A stretch of 6,183 bases of DNA from an uncultured Clostridium sp. (GCA_950059165.1 CATLUC010000095.1:1-6183); one strand, 5' to 3'. Positions 1-5,451 are shown, counted from the first letter of the stretch. The notes: generated from the letters alone by a model not told the origin. Numbers and translations: made by a program.

Positions 1-79
1 AGATTAAATTTTTATATATTTTTGTTTCACATCATTGACACAACAACAAATATTTGGGGAAAGAAATTGAAATTTTATA

Positions 80-109
80 TTGACATAATGAATAATAAAG
101 TGATATAAT
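80..109 (+). promoter_or_regulatory. Sigma-A promoter of the toxI-like antitoxin RNA
   Basis: A perfect -35 box TTGACA (80-85) and a perfect -10 box TATAAT (104-109) are separated by 18 bases, so transcription should start near 116. It is the strongest promoter in the left part of the window. It reads straight into the antitoxin repeats, as expected for type III toxin-antitoxin loci, where one promoter drives both the RNA and the toxin. Bases 1-79 upstream hold nothing I can identify. Confidence 0.85.
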
Positions 110-179
110 AAATATACTAAAATAGTAATCGTTTGATTACTAAGGGGAAGTTCTTAACCAAAAAGAACGTTATGAAATT

Positions 180-255
180 AGGTAAAGTTCAGCCTTATAA
201 ATGGACTGTTATAAAATTAGGTAATGCTTAGCCTTTAAATAAGCAGTTTTAAATT
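180..255 (+). repeat. Two tandem toxI pseudoknot units (39 and 37 nt)
   Basis: Unit 1 is 180-218 and unit 2 is 219-255. Both carry AGGTAA, a 6-bp stem, a loop beginning GCCTT, the other stem strand, and an A/T tail ending AAATT. The stems are AGTTCA/TGGACT (186-191 with 202-207) and TGCTTA/TAAGCA (225-230 with 240-245). They differ in sequence but both pair, so the changes are compensatory. AGGT (180-183; 219-222) can pair with GCCT in the loop (192-195; 231-234), giving a pseudoknot. A partial unit tail, GTTATGAAATT, precedes unit 1 (169-179). AAATT occurs at 175-179, 214-218 and 251-255, framing both units; these are candidate ToxN cleavage sites. Confidence 0.8.
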
Positions 256-258
256 ATG

Positions 259-293
259 GGGGTACATTTGAAAAAGTGTACTCCTTATATTTT
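259..293 (+). terminator. Intrinsic terminator between toxI and toxN
   Basis: An 11-bp stem (259-269 with 274-284, two G-T wobbles) closed by a GAAA tetraloop is followed by a T-rich tail, TTATATTTT (285-293). In type III loci a leaky terminator at this position sets the excess of antitoxin RNA over toxin mRNA. Here the tail overlaps the place where the toxin start codon should lie. Confidence 0.75.
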
Positions 294-554
294 ATACAGT
301 AAATAAAAATTACATCAAATATTTAAGTCAATTTGATAAACATATAAGTTATAATAAAGACGAAATTGGACATAGTAGACCATATTTAGGTATTGTATTA
401 AAGATATGTTAATTCTAATAAGAAAGAAATATATATAAGAGCGAATAAGATGTATATTGCAGTAACAAAACATAAAAATAATTTCCTTAGAACAATAGCT
501 TGTAACTTTAAAATGCTAGAAGAAAAAAGTTTACAATATAAATCCGATTTGTAG
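284..554 (+). pseudogene. toxN: Decayed ToxN/AbiQ-family endoribonuclease toxin
   Basis: ToxN is the RNase toxin of type III toxin-antitoxin systems and acts in abortive phage defence. Two blocks of ToxN-like sequence lie in different frames. Block 1 (284-409) reads FYTVN, NYIKYLSQFDKHISYNK and SRPYLGIVLKI, matching the ToxN N-terminus (family pattern MKFYTIS..YIKYL..FD....FIGIVLEI), then hits TAA at 410-412. Block 2 (402-551) reads NSNKKEI, YIRANKMYIAVTKHKNNFL and CNFKMLEEK, matching the ToxN C-terminus, and ends at TAG 552-554. About 90 codons remain of the usual 165-190. The lost middle carried the conserved PL(T/S)SPK segment with active-site residues. No ATG, GTG or TTG occurs in frame before block 1: the expected Met position is CTT (284-286), followed by ATA. 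The toxin is therefore almost certainly inactive. Family assignment rests on motif recall, not a search. Confidence 0.85.
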
Positions 555-580
555 ACTTTTTGCTTTTTATATGGTATACT
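552..580 (+). promoter_or_regulatory. Probable promoter for the FxLYD-like gene and leader palindrome
   Basis: An extended -10 element, TGGTATACT (TATACT at 575-580), has a moderate -35, TAGACT (552-557), at 17-base spacing. Transcription would start near 587 and give a long leader of about 180 nt that contains the whole 120-bp palindrome before the gene at 769. The -35 overlaps the stop codon of the toxN remnant. Confidence 0.55.
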
Positions 581-610
581 GTATATGTAAATTAAAGGGA
601 AAAGAGGAAA

Positions 611-736
611 TGATTGAAAAATAATTACAATTTTGGCGTCGTCAAACTTCATTTGAAATTTAATCAACGTACAAATCGTACGCCTCATAAATTTCAAACT
701 TGTTTTCCTAGCCAAAATTTAATTCTTTTCCAATCA
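611..736 (+). repeat. 120-bp imperfect palindrome, copy 1 (MITE-like or leader hairpin)
   Basis: The core is 614-733, a long inverted repeat with arms 614-672 and 678-733 around a 5-nt loop (673-677). The outer arms read TTGaaaAaTAATTA-cAATTTTGGC and its near-complement; the centre is CGTAC/GTACG. TGA/TCA at 611-613 and 734-736 extend the pairing. A second copy lies at 6062-6183 in the same orientation with 4 mismatches in 120, two of them in the 5-nt loop. The base pair just outside the core is A-T here and G-C in copy 2. It sits in the leader of the FxLYD-like gene. No transposase is nearby and I see no clear target duplication. The frame starting at TTG 614 is open through the element to TGA 770-772 (see findings). 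Confidence 0.85.
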
Positions 737-768
737 AATTTGTGCCTTAGGAAGGAACGGGAACAATT

Positions 769-1233
769 ATGAACACATTACAAAAAATTGCTGTATGGAC
801 AGCTATGCTAATAGGGTTTTTCATACTTTCAAATTTTTTGATTAATGTAGGTTTAAATTCTACATATAAAGATATTGAAAGAAAGAATAACAATTCGCAA
901 ATTGTTGTATATCAAGCAGATGCTACATATGTAAATGGCCGAATTAGAGGAGTAATTAAAGATGTTAATAAAATAAAAGATAAGTATTTAAAAATTGAAC
1001 TATATTCTAAAAGAGATGTTTTAGTAGGAAGAAGATATATAGAAATAGAAAAAGACCAAGACACAGAAACTAAAAGCTTTGAGTTGCTTTTTAAAGCAAA
1101 TGATGTTGCTTCCTACAAAATAGAAACTGCTAATGAAAAAGAACCAGGTGATGAAGTAGAAATTATTTCTAAAGAATTAACAAAGCCAGAAATTATATTA
1201 ACAACAGCAATGATGTTTTTGATTTTTTGGTAG
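769..1233 (+). CDS. Small membrane-anchored FxLYD-like protein
   Basis: A 154-residue protein starting at ATG 769, with a purine-rich AGGAAGGAA (749-757) upstream. Residues about 6-28 form a hydrophobic anchor (AVWTAMLIGFFILSNFLI). Residues about 45-121 look like an FxLYD-type beta domain: a VNGRIRGVIKDVN strand, then LKIELYSKRDVLVG, then KSFELLF, matching the family pattern of a 'G.v.N.s......v.v.lyd..g.vig' core. Residues 141-154 (IILTTAMMFLIFW) form a short hydrophobic C-terminal tail that ends exactly at the stop codon. The domain would lie mainly outside the membrane. FxLYD domains are common in Firmicutes surface proteins; the substrate or partner is unknown. It is transcribed alone; the strong hairpin at 1319-1359 follows after an 85-nt gap. 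Sequence past the stop in another frame looks coding-like (see findings), so a shifted longer C-terminus cannot be fully excluded. Confidence 0.8.
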   Translation: MNTLQKIAVWTAMLIGFFILSNFLINVGLNSTYKDIERKNNNSQIVVYQADATYVNGRIRGVIKDVNKIKDKYLKIELYSKRDVLVGRRYIEIEKDQDTETKSFELLFKANDVASYKIETANEKEPGDEVEIISKELTKPEIILTTAMMFLIFW

Positions 1234-1318
1234 ATAGGGTTTATATGCAAGGTGTTAAAAATGATAAAGGCGAATGGATTGGTTTTATAGAAAGATTTGA
1301 ATTAAATTTACAAATGTA

Positions 1319-1359
1319 AAAACATAGGATTTTGGGGGCGTCCCTAAATCCTATGTTTT
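1319..1359 (-). terminator. Bidirectional 3' hairpin between convergent genes, carrying the rqcH stop codon
   Basis: A 14-bp outer stem (1319-1332 with 1346-1359) is followed by GGG/CCC and a small loop. On the minus strand it is followed by TTTTT and so should terminate rqcH; on the plus strand it ends in GTTTT and can end the FxLYD-gene transcript. The rqcH stop codon (1344-1346) lies inside the hairpin. Its 29-bp core (1325-1353) is nearly identical to the hairpin at 5448-5478, so it belongs to a dispersed palindrome family rather than being a chance terminator. Confidence 0.8.
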
Positions 1360-3053
1360 GGCGTTACATATAATGTGTTGTTGTGGCTATAAATTACCAT
1401 TCCAGGTTTTGCACCATTTGGCTTTTTCACATATTTAACTTCACAAAAATCAACTGCAACATTAGAAGAATTTTTTGCTTTACTGTGAAATGCTACTATT
1501 TCTGCACATTTTAGTAATATGTTGTTTTCAGGCAATTTTTCAGATGTAAGTTGCAAAATTGCATGACTACCAGGAAAATCTTTTGTATGAAACCAAATGT
1601 CAGTTTTTTTAGCATATTTTAGTGTTAAATAATCATTTTCTTTATTATTTTTTCCAACTAATAATGTATATCCATCAATTGTGTATTTTAAAGGGTTAAA
1701 GGAAACATTTTTGTTTTTTGTAAGGGAAGATTTTTTTACCTTGGTTTTTTGTTTCTTTTTATAGTTGTCAGTTTTTTCTTTAAAAATGACATTTTCAGAT
1801 ATTTCCTCAAATATTTCTGAAACTTCTTCTAAGCAAGAACTTGCCTCTAATTCATATATTATACTTTCAATGTAATTCAATTCATTTAAGGTTTCTGCTT
1901 TTTGTGTGCTTACAACTTCTAAAGTGTTTTTTAATTTATGGTATTTTTTGAAAAACTTTTTTGCGTTTATTGATGGCAAATATCTATTGTCTAAGGCAAT
2001 TGTGATTTTTTCGTTAGTATAATAATTATCTAGGGTGATTTCTTTTAAATTTTCATTTGGAATTTGATACAAATTAGCTGTAATCAATTCTCCATATAAT
2101 TGGTATTTTTCCATATCTTCACATGATTGTAGCTTTTCTTCCATATTATATAAACGCTTTTTGTATTTGTTTAAAACTTCTAAAATCATTTTTAAAATAC
2201 TATCACGGTAAATTTTAAAATCTTCTAGATTTTCCTTTTTGGTATAAAAATCATCTAAGAAAAAGTTTAAATGAAATGGAGTAGATGTGACTTTTACAGG
2301 TTTTAAAAAGTAATCTTTTTTCTTATTTTCAACTATTTGAAAATCTAACAAGTTGCTATCAGTATTATTGATAATTTCTTGTAGATAATTGTAAAGTTTT
2401 TCTAAATTGCTTTTATCTAAATTAGTAATTCCAAGATGTAACAAACTTGCATCTAAAAAAGATTTACTAATACCATTAAAAACCTCATAAATAGGGCTAC
2501 CACAAGAAATCTTTTCATAAAAAGAATTAAAGTCCAAGCAATCTAAAAAATTTGCTTTTGTGGTTGTAGGGTAGGTGTATTTGCTATGTGGAACTATTGC
2601 TCTTGTAGAATTTTCGCTGTTTATATGTCTTAAACTATCAATAATTATATTTTGTTCATCTAATAAAATGATGTTACAGTGTTTTCCCATAAGCTCTATA
2701 ATTAGCCTTTTGGAAATAATATCGTCTACATCGTCAAAACCTTCGAAATCAATAATAACAAGTCTTTCTAATTGACTTGTAGTAATAGCTTTGATGTGCA
2801 GTCCTAGCAAGTGTTTTCTAAGTACCATGCAAAAGTTTGGTGCAATTTTAGTTTATTTTTTTGGGTTTGTGGTTAGGTGAATACGATAGTTTTGAGCATC
2901 TGTACATATGTTTAATAAATAGTTTGAACCATTTATATAAAATCCTAATAAAATGTTGTTTTTATTTGGCTGAAATATTTTGTCTATTCTTGCTCCAGTG
3001 AGTTCGCTAAGTTCTGAAGCTATTGCTTTTGTCACAATTCCATCAAATGCCAT
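1344..3053 (-). pseudogene. rqcH: RqcH (Rqc2/NEMF-like, NFACT family) split by an in-frame stop codon
   Basis: RqcH binds obstructed 50S subunits carrying a stalled peptidyl-tRNA and directs tRNA-Ala for C-terminal alanine tailing of the nascent chain; older annotations call it a fibronectin-binding protein. The true start is ATG at 3053-3051 (MAFDGIVTKA), preceded by AAGGAGATGA with good spacing. The frame spans 569 codons, the normal family length. NFACT-N begins at residue 1 (GARIDKIFQPNKN; APNFCMVLRKHL; LIIELMGKHCNIILL). Residues 96-97 are ER, matching the DR pair (97-98) important in the Bacillus protein. A coiled-coil region covers roughly 280-420, and NFACT-R covers about 452-569 (DIWFHTKDFPGSHAIL, KPGMVIY). 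Codon 67 is TAA (2853-2855), and the frame is the same on both sides, so this is a substitution, not a frameshift. Restart at ATG 2828 has no visible ribosome binding site and would lack the first 75 residues. A base-calling error is possible. Confidence 0.9.
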
Positions 3054-3083
3054 AATGTCATCTCCTTGTTTTGAATTTTTATA

Positions 3084-3112
3084 ATTATAGCACATTTTTT
3101 GGGAAAAGAGAA
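3084..3112 (-). promoter_or_regulatory. Probable rqcH promoter (extended -10)
   Basis: On the minus strand an extended -10, TGCTATAAT (TATAAT at 3089-3084), lies about 30 bases upstream of the rqcH start. The -35 at the proper distance (TTCTCT, 3112-3107) is poor. The leader is short and contains the strong ribosome binding site AAGGAGATGA. Confidence 0.5.
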
Positions 3113-3157
3113 GGAAAAAATTTTTATGTTTTGGTTATTTTATTTGTGTAAAAGGGG

Positions 3158-3180
3158 AAAAGAGGCTTACGCCTCTTTTT
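3158..3180 (-). terminator. Hairpin terminator of the small minus-strand gene
   Basis: A 9-bp perfect stem (3158-3166 with 3171-3179) has a 4-base loop that holds the first base positions of the stop codon of the 3167 gene. The minus-strand product ends in TTTTCCCC, the plus-strand product in TTTTT, so it could also stop plus-strand readthrough. It separates this gene from rqcH. Confidence 0.7.
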
Positions 3181-3451
3181 CCTCCCAATTTTCCTTGAGA
3201 TATTCCAGTGCCTCATTATATGCCTCACAATCTATATCACATTGAAAGTTTGGCATTGGAATATCATCAATAAGTTTCCATCTTCTACGTCCAGTGGAAT
3301 ATGAATATGAATTGTACAGATGAAATGTCCATACTGATACATCATATCCACTACGAAAGAGGTCAAATGTAATTAAAAAATTTTCCTCTCTCGTATTCTT
3401 CAGTAAGATATAATTGAAGCTATTAAGAACAGAAAATTTATACTCTTCCAT
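3167..3451 (-). CDS. Hypothetical protein of about 94 residues
   Basis: I do not recognise this protein. Starting at ATG 3451-3449 it has 94 residues (MEEYKFSVLNSFNYILL...). The alternative GTG at 3460-3458 adds three residues. I prefer the ATG because TAGGTG lies six bases upstream of it, whereas the nearest purine-rich site is too close to the GTG. It has no signal peptide or membrane helix. It is rich in aromatic residues (VWTFHLYNSYSYS) with a basic turn, GRRRWKLIDDIP, a pair of cysteines in CDIDC, and an acidic, probably helical tail (EALEYLKENWEEKE). This suggests a small soluble alpha/beta domain. It is monocistronic: a consensus promoter at 3535-3563 and a leader of about 75 nt precede it, and a terminator overlaps its stop codon. 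Its base composition is visibly richer in G+C than the flanks, which could mean acquisition from elsewhere. Confidence 0.7.
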   Translation of the reverse strand: MEEYKFSVLNSFNYILLKNTREENFLITFDLFRSGYDVSVWTFHLYNSYSYSTGRRRWKLIDDIPMPNFQCDIDCEAYNEALEYLKENWEEKEA

Positions 3452-3534
3452 TCCTTTCACCTACCTTTCTTCTCCCAATTGGGGGATTGAAACTAAGGTT
3501 TACGTGCTACAAATGCCCTAAAGGCATTGTAAAT

Positions 3535-3563
3535 ATTATAATCTAATCAACATAAAAAGTCAA
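3535..3563 (-). promoter_or_regulatory. Sigma-A promoter for the small minus-strand gene
   Basis: On the minus strand, TTGACT (3563-3558) and TATAAT (3540-3535) are exactly 17 bases apart, a near-perfect promoter with a start near 3528. The leader begins with a hairpin (ACAAATGCC...GGCATTGT on the plus strand, about 3509-3530) and contains a CCCAATTGGG palindrome (3474-3483) shortly before the ribosome binding site. It is divergent from the helicase promoter at 3668-3696, with the tandem repeat array between them. Confidence 0.75.
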
Positions 3564-3598
3564 ATAGACTTCAAATTGCTAAAATTAAATAATGGACA

Positions 3599-3668
3599 AC
3601 TCAAAATTTGCACAATGATTTGCTCAAAAAATGCACAATGATTTGCTCAAAATTTGCACAATACCTAT
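3599..3668. repeat. Three 23-bp tandem repeats between divergent promoters
   Basis: Units start at 3600, 3623 and 3646: CTCAAAATTTGCACAATGAT-type sequences of 23 bp, the third diverging at its end. Within them the shorter motif GC(A/T)CAA occurs at 3610, 3622, 3633, 3645 and 3656, with a weaker ACTCAA at 3599. The spacing is therefore 11, 12, 11, 12, 11, about one helical turn each. All sites would face the same side of the DNA. The array ends at the -35 of the helicase promoter. This is the layout of a cooperative operator or of iterons; which protein binds is not visible. Confidence 0.8.
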
Positions 3669-3696
3669 TGTATAAAATCCATATAAAGTATATAAT
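3668..3696 (+). promoter_or_regulatory. Promoter of the DnaB-like ATPase gene
   Basis: TTGTAT (3668-3673) and TATAAT (3691-3696) are 17 bases apart, with a start near 3703. The last tandem repeat unit abuts the -35 box, so a protein bound to the array would touch RNA polymerase here. The leader is about 30 nt and holds AGGAAG (3721-3726), six bases before the ATG at 3733. Confidence 0.7.
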
Positions 3697-3732
3697 AGTA
3701 ACGAAAATTACAAAAGAGAAAGGAAGATTTAT

Positions 3733-5451
3733 ATGGAACAAAGTTCAATCAAAAAAATATATGAATTAATAGATAACATACCAGTAACAAACGAAAATGC
3801 AGAACTAATAGAAGAAATAAAAATAGATTTACAAAAAGAAGACTACACATCAGCATTACAAAAAATAGAGAAGTTAGGACCCAAAAAAGAAAATGACGAA
3901 GAATATGAGGACGAAGAAGACATAGAAGAGCAAATAGCTAGTATGTACCCAAAAGAATTAAGAAATAGAGAGCTAGAAAGGCAATATATAGGGCTTTTAT
4001 TAGAAGACCCAAGATATATTATCAAATACTTTTATTTACATCAAGACTCTTATTTTGAAGACCCAGAAATGCTAAATATTTATAAAAGTGTATTATTCAC
4101 AGAAGGTGGAGCATATTCATCTGAACTTGCAAAAAAAGACTACAACTTTTCTAGAGATTCTGAATATGTATATGACTTGAAAAATGAATTAAAAAGAGAA
4201 GTACAAGACAAAAATTACAATATGGAAAAAATTTATATTGAGTTAAAAAAATTATTTGTACTTAGAAAAAACTATTTAGCAATACCAATCCAAAATATTC
4301 AAGAAAAAGTAATAGAAATAAAAGAATATCAGCTATATGACAAAATGTCAGTAGAAGAGGTAGAAAATGCAGTTATACAAGTAAATGATACCGAAAAATT
4401 CAAAAGAGCAATATTAAACGAAGATTTAACAAGCTTTTTAGAACTTGGAGAAAACAACTTAACTAATGGTTTGCCATTACCTTTTCCAGTTTTAACAAGT
4501 GTATTTAAAGGAATAAGAAAAGGGGAAACAATGGCATTTGCTATGCCATCAAATGCAGGAAAAAGTAGATTTACAATAGATGTTGCAGCACATACTGCTT
4601 TAATTCATCATAAAAAAGTATTGATAATATCAAATGAAATGTCTGAAGACAAAATGAGACTATGCTTAATTACAACAATATTAAATAATAAAGAAATCCA
4701 AAAAATGCATGGTGTAAAAATAGACAAAACAGAAGGTGAATTATTAGAGTTTAAATTTAGACCAGACAAAAATAAAAAGGTAAAAACAGATGAAGATGGT
4801 TTCGTACTTAAAGAAGAGAAAGAAACACAAAAGGAATTTGCAAGAAGATTATTAGATGTATCTAAAGAATTTAAAGATGTTATAACTGTTACTAATTGGG
4901 TAAATGAACAAATAAACAATTCTATGTATTTTATAAACATCACAGACCACACAAATGACGAATTGCAAAAAGTAATTATCAATTATTACTATAAAGAAAA
5001 AATAGAATATGTATTTTATGACACATTAAAAACAGACACAGCAAATATTGGTATAGGCGAAGAATTGAAGAAAACAGCAACTATTCTTTCTAATATAGCT
5101 CAAAACTTTGGCATTTATATATGTTCAACTTTGCAATTAGCAGAAAGCGACACTTTGCCAGTTAATTTAACAGTTAATGACCTAGCAGTTAGTAGAACTG
5201 TAAAAGAAGTTCTAGATACTTTATGCTTATTAAAACAAATAAATAGAGATGCTTTACAAAATTATGAGTATTCTTTAAATGAGGTAGACACAAAGTTTTA
5301 TAATTTAAAGAAGTTTGATGACCCAGATGTTAGGTATTATGCTTGTGTTGTTGATAAAAATAGGGCAGGTGCTAAACCTACTTTGCTATTTAGATTAAAT
5401 TTGGCATATAATGTTTGGGAAGAATTAGGATATTTGAGACTGAAACAGTAG
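3733..5451 (+). CDS. DnaB-like RecA-fold ATPase (non-canonical replicative-helicase homologue)
   Basis: A 572-residue protein, longer than typical DnaB (about 440-470). Residues 51-67 are strongly acidic (NDEEYEDEEDIEEQ). Residues about 79-180 resemble DnaB_N (ERQYIGLLLEDP...SYF...EMLNIYKSVL). The ATPase domain starts near 245. It has a P-loop AMPSNAGKS (270-278), one residue longer between Ala and GK than DnaB's ARPSMGKT. VLIISNEM places the catalytic Glu at 302, as in DnaB SLEM. YVFYDTL (426-432) is Walker B with Asp430, and STLQLA carries the Gln sensor at 468. KNRAG (542-546) corresponds to the DnaB KQRNG arginine finger. Walker A to B is about 150 residues against roughly 105 in E. coli DnaB, with a charged insertion near 320-385 (KFRPDKNKKVKTDEDG). 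A hexameric DNA translocase is inferred. No primase, loader or phage gene is adjacent, so it may be a domesticated or element-derived second helicase; the gene is monocistronic. Confidence 0.8.
   Translation: MEQSSIKKIYELIDNIPVTNENAELIEEIKIDLQKEDYTSALQKIEKLGPKKENDEEYEDEEDIEEQIASMYPKELRNRELERQYIGLLLEDPRYIIKYFYLHQDSYFEDPEMLNIYKSVLFTEGGAYSSELAKKDYNFSRDSEYVYDLKNELKREVQDKNYNMEKIYIELKKLFVLRKNYLAIPIQNIQEKVIEIKEYQLYDKMSVEEVENAVIQVNDTEKFKRAILNEDLTSFLELGENNLTNGLPLPFPVLTSVFKGIRKGETMAFAMPSNAGKSRFTIDVAAHTALIHHKKVLIISNEMSEDKMRLCLITTILNNKEIQKMHGVKIDKTEGELLEFKFRPDKNKKVKTDEDGFVLKEEKETQKEFARRLLDVSKEFKDVITVTNWVNEQINNSMYFINITDHTNDELQKVIINYYYKEKIEYVFYDTLKTDTANIGIGEELKKTATILSNIAQNFGIYICSTLQLAESDTLPVNLTVNDLAVSRTVKEVLDTLCLLKQINRDALQNYEYSLNEVDTKFYNLKKFDDPDVRYYACVVDKNRAGAKPTLLFRLNLAYNVWEELGYLRLKQ

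Larger units (their letters stand above)
116..293 (+). ncRNA. toxI: toxI-like antitoxin RNA of a type III toxin-antitoxin system
   Basis: This is a predicted noncoding transcript between a consensus promoter and an intrinsic terminator. It starts with two leader hairpins: TAGTAATC/GATTACTA (123-130 with 135-142, loop GTTT) and GTTCTT/AAGAAC (150-155 with 163-168). Two tandem units follow, each able to form an H-type pseudoknot, and then the terminator hairpin. In the ToxIN family such repeats are cut out of the precursor by ToxN, and each binds and inhibits one ToxN molecule. The order promoter, short tandem repeats of 34-40 nt, terminator, toxin matches that family, and ToxN-like coding sequence follows directly (see 284-554). 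The unit design AGGT-stem-CCTTTAAA-stem closely resembles the Pectobacterium toxI repeat as I remember it. Function is inferred: with the toxin broken, the RNA may be an orphan antitoxin or a relic. Confidence 0.8.

Noticed and set aside
116..290. Riboswitch interpretation of the structured RNA
   Set aside because: The near-identical tandem pseudoknot units, the terminator, and the ToxN-like sequence behind it fit a type III antitoxin, and no known aptamer motif was recognised.
398..715. Minus-strand open frame of about 105 codons
   Set aside because: It lies opposite the toxN remnant and palindrome copy 1, has no good ribosome binding site, and its sequence is the low-complexity F/I/L/Y mix typical of the complement of AT-rich DNA.
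2853..2855. TAA read as an amino acid (recoding) in rqcH
   Set aside because: Another gene in the window ends in TAA and no recoding signal is visible; a mutation or base error is simpler.
2853..3095. Start of the rqcH N-terminal fragment at 3095
   Set aside because: The 14 extra residues are not family-like and the ideal ribosome binding site AAGGAGATGA precedes the ATG at 3053, so translation starts there.
3471..3492. CRISPR-repeat-like sequence CCCAATTGGGGGATTGAAAC
   Set aside because: The ATTGAAAC ending and the palindromic core resemble a CRISPR repeat, but only one copy exists and there are no spacers or cas genes in the window. It lies in the leader of the small minus-strand gene.
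4608..4982. Minus-strand open frame of about 124 codons inside the DnaB-like gene
   Set aside because: It is complementary to conserved ATPase coding sequence, is serine/phenylalanine rich, and has no initiation signals.
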